The notes beneath the pieces were generated by a model that saw nothing but the letters and a program-made list of their open reading frames with translations, was not told the DNA's origin and did not search any database. Shown here in pieces: positions 32,292 to 40,026 of a stretch of DNA of 64,000 nucleotides (its first letter is position 1; each line of letters begins with the position of its first letter). Made by a program: the position numbers and the translations under genes. The stretch comes from JAKFEW01 sp036675505 (lineage in GTDB: Bacteria; Cyanobacteriota; Sericytochromatia; S15B-MN24; JAQBPE01), in NCBI GenBank assembly GCA_036675505.1, contig JAKFEW010000156.1, positions 32,234 to 96,233 of the forward strand, written 5' to 3'.

Positions 32292-33382
32292 AGGTCCTCG
32301 ATCGGTACATACTCGCAGAACTGTTCGCGCCGTTCGGCTTCGGCGTAGCGGCGTTCACCGCCATCTTGTTGGCCACCACGGTGATGTTCCATCTCGTCAC
32401 GATGATGGTGCGCCATGGGCTGCCAGGCGTCCTGGTGGCCGAAGTGATGGTGCTGCGGCTGCCCGAGACCGCGTTTTTCACGTTTCCCATGGCCATGTTG
32501 CTCGCCACCTTGCTCGGGTTCGGCCGGCTGGCCGGCGATGGGGAGCTGACGGCCTTCCGCGCGGCCGGCGTGAGCGTGGGCCGGTTGGTGGCACCGGCGA
32601 TCGGCTTCGCGCTCGTCGTGAGCGCCGCCACGTTGGCGTTGAACGAACTCGTGGTGCCGGCCGCGGCTTTCCGCGCCAAAAGCTTGCTCTACGAGGCCAC
32701 GCACCAGCGTGCGATGCCGGTCTCACGCGACCACCTGTTCTACCCTGAACGTGAAGGCGACCAGCTGAAGCGCTTCTTCTACGCCCGTCACTTCGACGGC
32801 CAGCGGATGCACGATGTCGTGGTCCAGGAGTTCGAGGGCGGGCGCCTGGTGCGGCTCGTGCAGGCCGCCGAGGCGCGCCCCATGCCTGACGGCTGGCGCT
32901 TCGAGCGCGGCGTGATTCAACAAGTCGACGAGAAGGGCGAGTTCCGCTACACGATACGCTTCGCCGAGCAGCGCATCGCGCTCGGCGCGGACCTCCTGCA
33001 GCTCGGGCGCGAGAACCGGGCCCCCCAGGAGATGAGCGCGCGCGAGCTCTCGGGCCACATGGACCGCCTGGCGCGCACCGGAGGCACGCCGCGCGAGCTC
33101 GCGGAACTCGGCGTGCTGTGGCACCAGCGCTTCGCGGTGCCGCTCGCGGCGATCGTTTTCACGCTCCTGGGCGCCTCGATGGGCATCCGGCCGCAGCGCG
33201 CGAGCGCCTCGGTGGGTCTCGGCGTCAGCATCCTGGTGATTTTCGCGTACTACATCGTCATGTTCGTCGCGATGGCGCTCGGCCAAACTGGCCAGCTGAC
33301 GCCGTGGTTCGCCGCCTGGGCGCCAAACCTCGTCTGTGGCGGGCTTGCCGTCTTCCGCCTGCGTCAACTCGCCCAAACTTGA
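32288..33382 (+). CDS. LptF/LptG-family permease
   Basis: This 364-residue protein has the YjgP/YjgQ layout: one or two N-terminal helices (about 10-75), a helix at about 100-120, a periplasmic beta-jellyroll (about 130-265) and three C-terminal helices. The N-terminal VLDRYILAELFAPF and the LPETAFFTFPMAMLLATLLGFGRLAGDGELTAFRAAGVS segment are diagnostic. Only one LptF/G gene is present here, so the partner is elsewhere or the protein forms a homodimer. It starts with GTG overlapping the LptB stop. Confidence 0.92.
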
Positions 33383-33429
33383 AGTCAACAGCTTGGCCGG
33401 CGTCACTGGCGGCGAGATCGGGTATGGGC

Positions 33430-33435
33430 GATAAT
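33430..33435 (+). promoter_or_regulatory. candidate -10 element upstream of ahcY
   Basis: GATAAT lies 71 bp upstream of the ahcY start. No matching -35 is evident. A 7-bp hairpin (CCGACGG/CCGTCGG) sits in the leader, but the SAH-riboswitch core is not recognisable. Confidence 0.3.
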
Positions 33436-33506
33436 GGATCGTCGCCGACGGGACCGTGCCGTCGGAGCAGGCTTCACACCTGTATCAAGCTTTTTAGGAG
33501 ACCCTA

Positions 33507-34811
33507 GTGACCACCATGACCGTCAAGCAGGACGACTACAAAGTCGCGGACATCTCGCTCGCCGAGTGGGGCCGTAAGGAAATTCAGCTCGCCGAGAAGG
33601 AGATGCCCGGCCTGATGGCGCTCCGTGCGCGCTACCAGGGCCAGAAGCCCCTCGCCGGCGCGCGCATCGCGGGCTCGCTCCACATGACGATCCAGACCGC
33701 CGTGCTGATCGAGACGCTGATCGACCTCGGTGCCGAGGTCCGTTGGTCGAGCTGCAACATCTTCTCGACCCAGGACCACGCCGCCGCGGCCGTCGCCGCC
33801 GCCGGCGTCCCGGTCTTCGCCTGGAAGGGCGAGACCGAGGCGGAGTACGAGTGGTGCATCGAGCAGACGGTCCGCTGGCCCGACGGCCAGGGCCTCAACA
33901 TGATCCTCGATGACGGCGGCGACCTCACGGTCCTGGTCCACCAGAAGCACCCCGACCTGCTCGCGGGCATCAAGGGCCTCTCCGAAGAGACCACCACGGG
34001 CGTCCACCGCCTGTACCAGATGATGGAGAAGGGCGAGCTCAAGGTCCCCGCCATCAACGTCAACGACTCCGTCACGAAGTCGAAGTTCGACAACCTCTAC
34101 GGCTGCCGCGAGTCGCTGGCCGACGGCATCAAGCGTGCCACCGACGTGATGGTGGCCGGCAAGGTCGTCGTCGTCGCCGGCTACGGCGACGTGGGCAAGG
34201 GCTCGGCCCAGTCGATGCGCAACTTCGGCGCCCGCGTGATGATCACCGAGATCGACCCCATCTGCGCGCTGCAGGCCGCGATGGAGGGCTACGAGGTCGT
34301 CACGATGGAAGACGCAGCGCCCATCGCCGACATCTTCGTCACCTCGACCGGCTGCAAGGGCATCATCCGCCCCGAGCACCTGCAGGCGATGAAGGACGAC
34401 GCGATCGTCTGCAACATCGGCCACTTCGACTGCGAAATCGACGTCGCCTGGCTCGAGGCGAACGCCAAGAAGGACACCATCAAGCCGCAGGTCGACCGCT
34501 ACACCCTGCCCAGCGGCCGCGGCATCCTGTTGCTGGCCTCGGGCCGCCTGGTGAACCTGGGTTGCGCCACCGGCCACCCCTCGTTCGTCATGAGCACCTC
34601 GTTCACCAACCAGGTGATGGCCCAGCTGACCCTCTGGAAGGACAGCTACGAGCTCGGCGTCCACGTCCTGCCCAAGAAGCTGGACGAGGAAGTCGCCCGC
34701 CTGCACCTCGACAAGCTCGGCGTGAAGCTGACCAAGCTGTCGGCAGACCAGGCCGGCTACCTGGGCCTCCCGGTCGAGGGCCCTTACAAGCCCGAGCACT
34801 ACCGCTACTAA
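33507..34811 (+). CDS. ahcY: adenosylhomocysteinase
   Basis: This 434-residue NAD-dependent enzyme hydrolyses S-adenosylhomocysteine to adenosine and homocysteine. The SLHMTIQTAVLIETL segment, the substrate-binding SKFDNLYGCRESLADGIKRATD and the NAD loop GYGDVGKG (225-232) are all intact. The C-terminal LTKLSADQAGYLGLPVEGPYKPEHYRY is full length. I chose GTG at 33507, six bases after AGGAG; the nearby ATG at 33516 is spaced too far. It is followed by an intrinsic terminator and is probably monocistronic. Confidence 0.97.
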   Translation: MTTMTVKQDDYKVADISLAEWGRKEIQLAEKEMPGLMALRARYQGQKPLAGARIAGSLHMTIQTAVLIETLIDLGAEVRWSSCNIFSTQDHAAAAVAAAGVPVFAWKGETEAEYEWCIEQTVRWPDGQGLNMILDDGGDLTVLVHQKHPDLLAGIKGLSEETTTGVHRLYQMMEKGELKVPAINVNDSVTKSKFDNLYGCRESLADGIKRATDVMVAGKVVVVAGYGDVGKGSAQSMRNFGARVMITEIDPICALQAAMEGYEVVTMEDAAPIADIFVTSTGCKGIIRPEHLQAMKDDAIVCNIGHFDCEIDVAWLEANAKKDTIKPQVDRYTLPSGRGILLLASGRLVNLGCATGHPSFVMSTSFTNQVMAQLTLWKDSYELGVHVLPKKLDEEVARLHLDKLGVKLTKLSADQAGYLGLPVEGPYKPEHYRY

Positions 34812-34822
34812 GACGCCGCGAG

Positions 34823-34854
34823 AGGGCCGGAGGACGAAAGCCCTCCGGCCCTTT
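34823..34854 (+). terminator. ahcY terminator
   Basis: Perfect 11-bp arms (34823-34833 and 34842-34852) enclose an 8-nt ACGAAAGC loop, followed by a short T-run. It is 11 nt after the ahcY stop. Confidence 0.8.
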
Positions 34855-34868
34855 CACTTGGACCGTGC

Positions 34869-35444
34869 CTACTCGTTCGGCAGGTTCTCTCTGACCTGGG
34901 TGTGTTCGCCGCCCGGCTTCACGACATCCCTGATGATCTCGGCGGCCTCGTTCTTGCTGGTCTCGCGCGCGATGTCCGCGAGCGAGACCATACCAACGAG
35001 CTTGGAGCCATGCTCCACGATGGGCAGGCGCCGGACCTGGTGCTCGGCCATGCAGTCCTCGGCGAATTCGAGCGTCGATTCCGGCGTCACCGTCACAAGG
35101 TCCTCGGCCGTGTAGATTTCGGCGACCTGGGTTTTGGTGATGTCGAGGCCGGCGGCGACGGCGCGCACGGCGATGTCCCGGTCCGTGACGATGCCGAGCA
35201 ACGTGCCATCTTCCTGGACGACCGGCAGCGCGCCTACGTCCTCTTCCTTCATGATCCGCGCCGCTTCGGGCAGGAAGGTCACCGACGTCACGGCCACCAC
35301 GCGCGGGGTCATCACGTCGCGCACCGACTTGCCGGCGTGCTTGCGCACGGCGCCGGTACGGCGTTCGGCCGTCTTGTGCGACGCCTTGGACTCGCTGCGG
35401 TGCGACTCGGTGTAGGCCGCTTTCTTCTTCTTGGTCGTGCTCAT
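34869..35444 (-). CDS. CBS-domain pair protein
   Basis: This 191-residue protein has a basic, Lys-rich N-terminus and two CBS domains (about residues 40-97 and 105-163), with SVRDVMTPRVVAVTSVTFLPEAARIMKE and IVTDRDIAVRAVAAG signatures. CBS pairs bind adenine nucleotides and regulate partners; no partner domain is present, so this is a stand-alone sensor. GAGGAGG precedes the ATG. It is convergent with ahcY. Confidence 0.9.
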   Translation of the reverse strand: MSTTKKKKAAYTESHRSESKASHKTAERRTGAVRKHAGKSVRDVMTPRVVAVTSVTFLPEAARIMKEEDVGALPVVQEDGTLLGIVTDRDIAVRAVAAGLDITKTQVAEIYTAEDLVTVTPESTLEFAEDCMAEHQVRRLPIVEHGSKLVGMVSLADIARETSKNEAAEIIRDVVKPGGEHTQVRENLPNE

Positions 35445-35564
35445 GTGTCCTCCTCACCAATACTCCGATCCCCAGCCGTCGGGCGTGCTGGGGCGTCCCT
35501 TATCGTAGCCGCGGGGTCAGCTTACGCGAAGCGACGAGGAACGGTTGTGAGGCCGTGGTACCAT

Positions 35565-37013
35565 ATGCGCGTGAACCTGACCGTCACGGATACCCTCGAG
35601 CGGGTCCACCGGTATATCGACGCCCGCTTCGACGCCCACCTCGAGCGCGCCCGCGCCTTCCTGCGCCAGCCCAGCGTGAGCGCGGAGAACCGCGGCCTGC
35701 ACGAGACCGCCGCGATGGTCGTCGCGATGATCGAGTCGGCGGGCGGCACGGCGCGCTTGATCGAGGGCGTGCGTCATCCGCTCGTCTACGGCGAGATCGA
35801 CCGCGGCAAGCCCAAGACCCTGTTGGTCTACGGCATGTACGACACGCAGCCGGTGGGCGGCGGCGGCTGGACCGTCGACCCGTTCTCGGCCACCCGGCGC
35901 GAGGAGCCGGGCGTGGGCGACGCCATCGTGGCCCGCGGCGCCCTGAACTCGAAGGGGCCGCTGGCGGGGATGATGGAGGCCTTCAGGGCGATCGCCGAGG
36001 TCGACGAGCTGCCCGTGAACCTGATCTTCACGATCGAGGGCGAGGAGGAGATCGGCTCGGCCACGCTCCCCGCCTTCTACCGCGAGAACCGCGGCCGCCT
36101 GATGCAGGCCACCGCGGGCGTGGACTTCTACTTCATGCAGGAAGCCAACGGCGTGGTCGAGGTCGGCCTCGGCGCCAAGGGCATGATCCACCTCGGCCTC
36201 TCCTGCTCCGGCGGCCAGCTGCGCTGCGCGCCGCGCATCGACGTCCACTCCAGCGCCGCGCCGCTGGTGGCCTCGCCCGCGTGGCGCCTGGTGCAGGCGC
36301 TCGCGGCGCTCAAGGACCGCGCGGAGCGGATCCTGGTGCCCGGCTTCATGGACTCCGTGGTCGCCCCCGGCCAGGAGGACCTGGCGCTGATGGCGCGCTA
36401 CAGCCGCCGCGTGACCCGCCGCGACTTCCTCCAGCGCTACGGCGCGGAGTCGCTGCGCGGCGACGACGGCCTGGGCGCCCCGGACCTGCTGGTCGGCCGG
36501 CTCCTCTTCGAGCCCACGCTCAACCTCGCGGCGATGACGGCCGGCGAGCCGGAGTCGCGCGGCGACAAGACCATCATCCCCGGCGAGGCCCACGCCTACC
36601 TGGACGTGCGGCTCGTGCCCGAAATGGAGGTGGAGGAAACCGTCGGGCGCATCCGCCGCCACCTGGACGCCGAGGGCTTCGACGACATCGCGCTCACGGT
36701 CTACGAGTCCTACTCGTGGTCGAAGGTCTCGCCCAACGAGCCGGTCGTCGAGACCATGCTGAGCGCCTACCGCCGGCACGGCATCGAGCCGCTGCTGATC
36801 CCCAGCATGCCGTGGAGCTCGCCCTACTACCTCTTCGACCGCCTGCTGGGCCTACCCTACGTGATCTTCGGGCTTGGGCATGGGGGGCGCGCCCACGCCC
36901 CCGACGAGTACTGCTCCGTCGGCGGGCTCAAGGACTTCGAGAAGTCCGTCGCCACCTTCCTGTACCAGTTCGCGGAGCAGGGCAACCTGGGCACGCCGGA
37001 CTTCCAGATCTAG
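35565..37013 (+). CDS. M20-family peptidase homologue with substituted metal ligands
   Basis: This 482-residue protein has the M20 catalytic and lid domains. YGMYDTQPV stands where HxD is expected (Met for His), RGALNSKGP stands where the bridging Asp is expected (Asn), while the catalytic pair IEGEEEIGS and the late GHGGRAHAPDE His remain. I recall a subgroup with the same changes, so this may be a real variant class rather than decay, perhaps with a different metal site. The ATG at 35565 or GTG at 35571 could be the start; no clear RBS. Its stop overlaps that of the RTX lipoprotein. Confidence 0.78.
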   Translation: MRVNLTVTDTLERVHRYIDARFDAHLERARAFLRQPSVSAENRGLHETAAMVVAMIESAGGTARLIEGVRHPLVYGEIDRGKPKTLLVYGMYDTQPVGGGGWTVDPFSATRREEPGVGDAIVARGALNSKGPLAGMMEAFRAIAEVDELPVNLIFTIEGEEEIGSATLPAFYRENRGRLMQATAGVDFYFMQEANGVVEVGLGAKGMIHLGLSCSGGQLRCAPRIDVHSSAAPLVASPAWRLVQALAALKDRAERILVPGFMDSVVAPGQEDLALMARYSRRVTRRDFLQRYGAESLRGDDGLGAPDLLVGRLLFEPTLNLAAMTAGEPESRGDKTIIPGEAHAYLDVRLVPEMEVEETVGRIRRHLDAEGFDDIALTVYESYSWSKVSPNEPVVETMLSAYRRHGIEPLLIPSMPWSSPYYLFDRLLGLPYVIFGLGHGGRAHAPDEYCSVGGLKDFEKSVATFLYQFAEQGNLGTPDFQI

Positions 37014-38272
37014 AGGAAGCCGCTGCGGTCGACGCCCTCCGCCGGGGTTTCCTCGTCGGCATCGCCGTCGGCATCGCCGTCGCCCAGGTCGTCGCCGTCC
37101 GCGTCGTCGGCCACGCCGTCGCCGTCGTCGTCGCCGTCCGCCGCGTTGGCCTGGCCGTCGCCATCGATGTCGTCGTCGGAGGCGTCGGGCGTGCCGTCGT
37201 TGTCCTCGTCCTCGTCGACCACGGCCACGCCGCCGTCCATGTCGGGGCCTTCGAAGGCGTCGTCGGAGGCGTCGTCGTCGAGGCCGTCGTTGTTCGCGTC
37301 CTCGTACTCGCCCTCGTACACGTCGTCCGCGCCTGCCCCGTCCTCGAAGACGTCGTCGCCGCCGCCGCCGTAGAGCGTGTCGTCGCCGGCGCCGCTGTCG
37401 ATGGTGTCGGTGCCGTCGCCGCCGTCGCAGAAGTCGTTGCCGCCGCCGCCGGCCTCCTTGTCGTTGCCGGCGCCGCCCTCGAGGTAGTCGTTGCCGTCGC
37501 CGCCCGACAGGTCGTCGTCGCCCGCGCCGCCGTCGATCCAGTCGATGCCCGCGCCGCCGTCGATGTCGTCGTTGCCGTCGCCGCCGAAGAACGCCACGAG
37601 GCCGTCGTCCTGGTTCGCGAGCTTGTCGTTGCCCGCGCCGCCGTCGAGGGTCACGCCGCCGCCATCGACCAGCACCATGTCGTCGGCGCCGTCGGAGCCG
37701 ACCACCTTCCACTCGGTGCCGCCCGCGGGGTCGGCCATCATGAGCGTGAACGAGAACGGCGTGGCGTCCCCGCCCGCCTGCTTGAGGTTGTAGAGGTCGA
37801 GGTCCTCGAGGTAGAGGAACGAGGTCATCGGCTTGCAGGCCTGCGGGTACGGGCTGTTGGCGCAGGTGCTCGAGATCGACGACATCCGGCCGAGGCCCAG
37901 CAGATCGTAGCTCGCCTTCGGGGCCGCCGTGAGGCCGGGGATGGCGTACCAGCCCCCGTTCGCGAAGAGCTGCGCGCCGCCGCCCTGGGCCAGGCGCACG
38001 ACGGTAGCCTGGAGGCCCGCGTCCAGGGTGATGCGCCCGTTCTCGAACTTGAAGGGCAGCTTGTCGGTCTGGAGCTGCGACGCGTCGAAGGGCGGCAGCG
38101 TCACCTTCCCGCCGGACAGGAGGGCGGCATGCTGGGCCGCGAAGTCGTACGCGATCTTCGCGAAGCCGGGGAGGTTGCCGCCGGGCACGCCGCCAGGCAC
38201 CGCGCAGCCCGCGAGGGCGGCCGCCAGGACGAGGGATGGCAGGAGGCGCTGGTGCATCGGGGGTACCGTCAT
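37010..38272 (-). CDS. RTX/thrombospondin-3-repeat lipoprotein
   Basis: This is a lipoprotein of about 420 residues (LAGC lipobox near residue 23). The N-terminal half is an unrecognised domain (about 25-210). The C-terminal half has RTX-like nonapeptides (GGAGNDxLx: GGDGNDDIDGGAGIDWIDGG, about 225-320) and then acidic DxDxDG thrombospondin-type-3/dockerin-like repeats (about 320-410). Both are calcium-binding modules, so the protein is probably folded by calcium outside the cell. Start choice between 38272 and 38257 is unsure. Codons are strongly repetitive (GTC/GCC on the plus strand). Confidence 0.8.
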   Translation of the reverse strand: MTVPPMHQRLLPSLVLAAALAGCAVPGGVPGGNLPGFAKIAYDFAAQHAALLSGGKVTLPPFDASQLQTDKLPFKFENGRITLDAGLQATVVRLAQGGGAQLFANGGWYAIPGLTAAPKASYDLLGLGRMSSISSTCANSPYPQACKPMTSFLYLEDLDLYNLKQAGGDATPFSFTLMMADPAGGTEWKVVGSDGADDMVLVDGGGVTLDGGAGNDKLANQDDGLVAFFGGDGNDDIDGGAGIDWIDGGAGDDDLSGGDGNDYLEGGAGNDKEAGGGGNDFCDGGDGTDTIDSGAGDDTLYGGGGDDVFEDGAGADDVYEGEYEDANNDGLDDDASDDAFEGPDMDGGVAVVDEDEDNDGTPDASDDDIDGDGQANAADGDDDGDGVADDADGDDLGDGDADGDADEETPAEGVDRSGFL

Positions 38273-38335
38273 TCGCTCGAGGGGGGCCTGCGCCCATCCT
38301 TGTACCCGAGTAGCAAGCAAGCCTTCATGTGAATA

Positions 38336-38363
38336 GGCCCCGACCGGGAACCCGGTCGGGGCC
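38336..38363 (-). terminator. terminator of the DUF4332 lipoprotein gene
   Basis: A perfect 12-bp stem (GGCCCCGACCGG with its complement, 38336-38347 and 38352-38363) has a 4-nt loop, 13 nt after the minus-strand stop. TATTC follows rather than a T-run. Confidence 0.65.
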
Positions 38364-38376
38364 TGCCTGGGGGTGC

Positions 38377-38946
38377 TTAGTAGCTGACCAGGCGGGTGAA
38401 CTTGTTCGCGTTGTCGACCCACTTCGTGGTGGTGACCACGTCGGGGAGGCGCTTCACGGCCTTCTTGCCGCCGCCCAGGTCGTTCGCCGCCTTGAGCGAC
38501 TCGACCAGCTTGATCGAGTTGCGGCGGGCGAGCTCCAGGATGGTGTCGACGCCGGCGCGCTCGAGCAGGCGGGCGTATTCGGGGCCGCAGCCCGCGACGC
38601 GCATCAGGTCGGCGTGGTTGATCCAGGTCAGCAGGACCTTGGGGCTGATGCCCGTTTCCTCGGCGAGGTGCTTGCGGGCGGTCGGCGTCGTGCCGGCGAG
38701 CAGGAGCTGCTTGACGGTCTTCACGCCGGACTCGGCGAGGGCCTTCTGGTAGGTCGGGCCGACACCCAGGATGTCGACGCTGCGGTAGATGACGTCCTTG
38801 TCGAAGACGATGGTGCCTTCTTCGACAACGGCGTTCGTCGCGAAGCCGGTGGCGCGGTGGGCGACGGCTCCGGGCGCGCTGGTGGCGCCGCAGCCGGTCA
38901 CGACGATGGTCGAAAGGGTCAAGAGGGACAGGGCGAGATGACGCAT
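38377..38946 (-). CDS. lipoprotein with DUF4332 helix-hairpin-helix domains
   Basis: This 189-residue protein has a lipobox (VTGC). From about residue 50 it carries DUF4332-type repeats: VDILGVGPTYQKALAESGVKTVKQLLLAG and WINHADLMRVAGCGPEYARLLERAGVDTILELARR, which are helix-hairpin-helix units. Such domains usually contact DNA or proteins in the cytosol, so their place in a secreted lipoprotein is unusual. The ATG at 38946 is chosen because the lipobox follows directly; a longer frame upstream has no RBS. Confidence 0.82.
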   Translation of the reverse strand: MRHLALSLLTLSTIVVTGCGATSAPGAVAHRATGFATNAVVEEGTIVFDKDVIYRSVDILGVGPTYQKALAESGVKTVKQLLLAGTTPTARKHLAEETGISPKVLLTWINHADLMRVAGCGPEYARLLERAGVDTILELARRNSIKLVESLKAANDLGGGKKAVKRLPDVVTTTKWVDNANKFTRLVSY

Positions 38947-39071
38947 CGGTCCATCCTTTCTCCGCACGTAGTAGCGCGGTAAGAAAAAATGGGCGGGGCG
39001 GTTTCGGCCCGGGGTCGGGCGTCGGTTATCCCCCACGGTTCCCATTAAATATTGAGCTATTTGTTAAGAAC

Positions 39072-39100
39072 AGGATAAACAACGCTTAAAGACTTGTCAA
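39072..39100 (-). promoter_or_regulatory. promoter for the DUF4332 lipoprotein
   Basis: On the minus strand, TTGACA (39095-39100) and TATCCT (39072-39077) are separated by 17 bp, in an AT-rich stretch. The leader is about 120 nt. Confidence 0.6.
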
Positions 39101-39153
39101 GGACGGTCGCGTGATCCTGATCTTTTTTTCCCAGATCGGCAAGTTCAAGCCCG

Positions 39154-39181
39154 GGTTAACCTATAATAAGAGCAGGTTAAC
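39154..39181 (+). promoter_or_regulatory. -10 box flanked by two GGTTAAC sites 21 bp apart
   Basis: TATAAT (39162-39167) lies between identical GGTTAAC heptamers at 39154-39160 and 39175-39181. The 21-bp spacing is two helical turns. This looks like a promoter of the YGS-repeat lipoprotein with paired operator half-sites. No clear -35 is present. Confidence 0.45.
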
Positions 39182-39200
39182 GTTCTCTGGAGGTCCGGTC

Positions 39201-39929
39201 TTGTCGTTCCGCCCCGTCTATTCGATGCTCGTCGCGTTCGCAGCGGTGCTGCTGAGCGGCTGTGGCGCGAACCCGTACGGCTACGACCCGTATGGCTACG
39301 GCGGCGCGTACGGCGACCCCTACGGCTCCTCGTACGGCTCGGGCTCGTCCTACGGATCCGATTACGGCTCGTCGTACGGCGGCTCGGACTACGGCAGCTC
39401 GTACGGCAGCGGAAGCACCTACGGCAGCGGCAGCTCGTACGGCGGCTCGGACTACGGCAGCACGTACGGCAGCGGCAGCACCTACGGCACCGGCCAGACC
39501 GGGACCTACGGCGGCAACTACGGTGAGAACGGCTCGAGCTACGGCGACGACGCAGTCGTCCAGGGCCCGCAAGGCGCCAACCGGCCCACCGTCACCGCGC
39601 CCGTCACGCCCCAGGCGCCGTCCCTGTCGGCGTGGGTCGCGGACGTGAAGGAGCCCAGCCTGCTCGGCAAGCTCACCGGCGGCAAGATCGTGGCGAAGGT
39701 CGAGGTCGAGAACCCCACCGACCGCACGCTCACCGGCAAGCTGCGCGTGCGCTTCCTCGACAATGGCGACCCGACGGGCGTGATCCAGACCCGCAAGGTG
39801 ACCCTGCGCCCCAAGGAGAAGCAGGTCTTCACCTTCTCGGCCGAGGCCATGCGCCTCGACGACGCCGAGGCGACCGTCGAGACCGACGCCCCGGCGACCG
39901 GCGGCGGCAGCGTGTCCGACCGCAGCTGA
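39201..39929 (+). CDS. lipoprotein with Tyr-Gly-Ser low-complexity region and beta-sandwich domain
   Basis: This 242-residue protein has a lipobox (LLSGC), then about 95 residues of YGS/SYG-type low complexity (PYGSSYGSGSSYGSDYGSSYG and onward), and then a beta-rich domain (about residues 150-235, KIVAKVEVENPTDRTLTGKLRVRFLD) resembling FxLYD or Ig-like modules. I chose the TTG at 39201 because GGAGG lies seven bases upstream; the ATG at 39225 is possible. The Tyr spacing is like that of phase-separating eukaryotic domains; function is unknown. recQ follows 97 bp downstream. Confidence 0.75.
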   Translation: MSFRPVYSMLVAFAAVLLSGCGANPYGYDPYGYGGAYGDPYGSSYGSGSSYGSDYGSSYGGSDYGSSYGSGSTYGSGSSYGGSDYGSTYGSGSTYGTGQTGTYGGNYGENGSSYGDDAVVQGPQGANRPTVTAPVTPQAPSLSAWVADVKEPSLLGKLTGGKIVAKVEVENPTDRTLTGKLRVRFLDNGDPTGVIQTRKVTLRPKEKQVFTFSAEAMRLDDAEATVETDAPATGGGSVSDRS

Positions 39930-39988
39930 TCCCGAGTTACGGCTCGCGACAAAGCGTACATCCCTTGGCCCCGAGGGGCCGCGCGGCT

Positions 39989-39994
39989 TACAAT
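39989..39994 (+). promoter_or_regulatory. candidate -10 element for recQ
   Basis: TACAAT lies 32 bp upstream of the recQ ATG, just after a GGCCCC/GGGGCC palindrome at about 39967-39980. No clear -35. Confidence 0.3.
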
Positions 39995-40026
39995 AACAGG
40001 CGTCCCCCCAACCCTCGAACGCCTGA

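Noticed and set aside
33383..33506. SAH riboswitch before ahcY
   Set aside because: A hairpin is present, but the conserved SAH aptamer core is not visible by eye. A covariance-model search could settle it.
35555..38332. Plus-strand frame of over 900 codons spanning the M20 and RTX genes
   Set aside because: It is an Arg/Pro-rich shadow, and its translation ends in repetitive Val/Ala that mirrors the RTX repeats in reverse.
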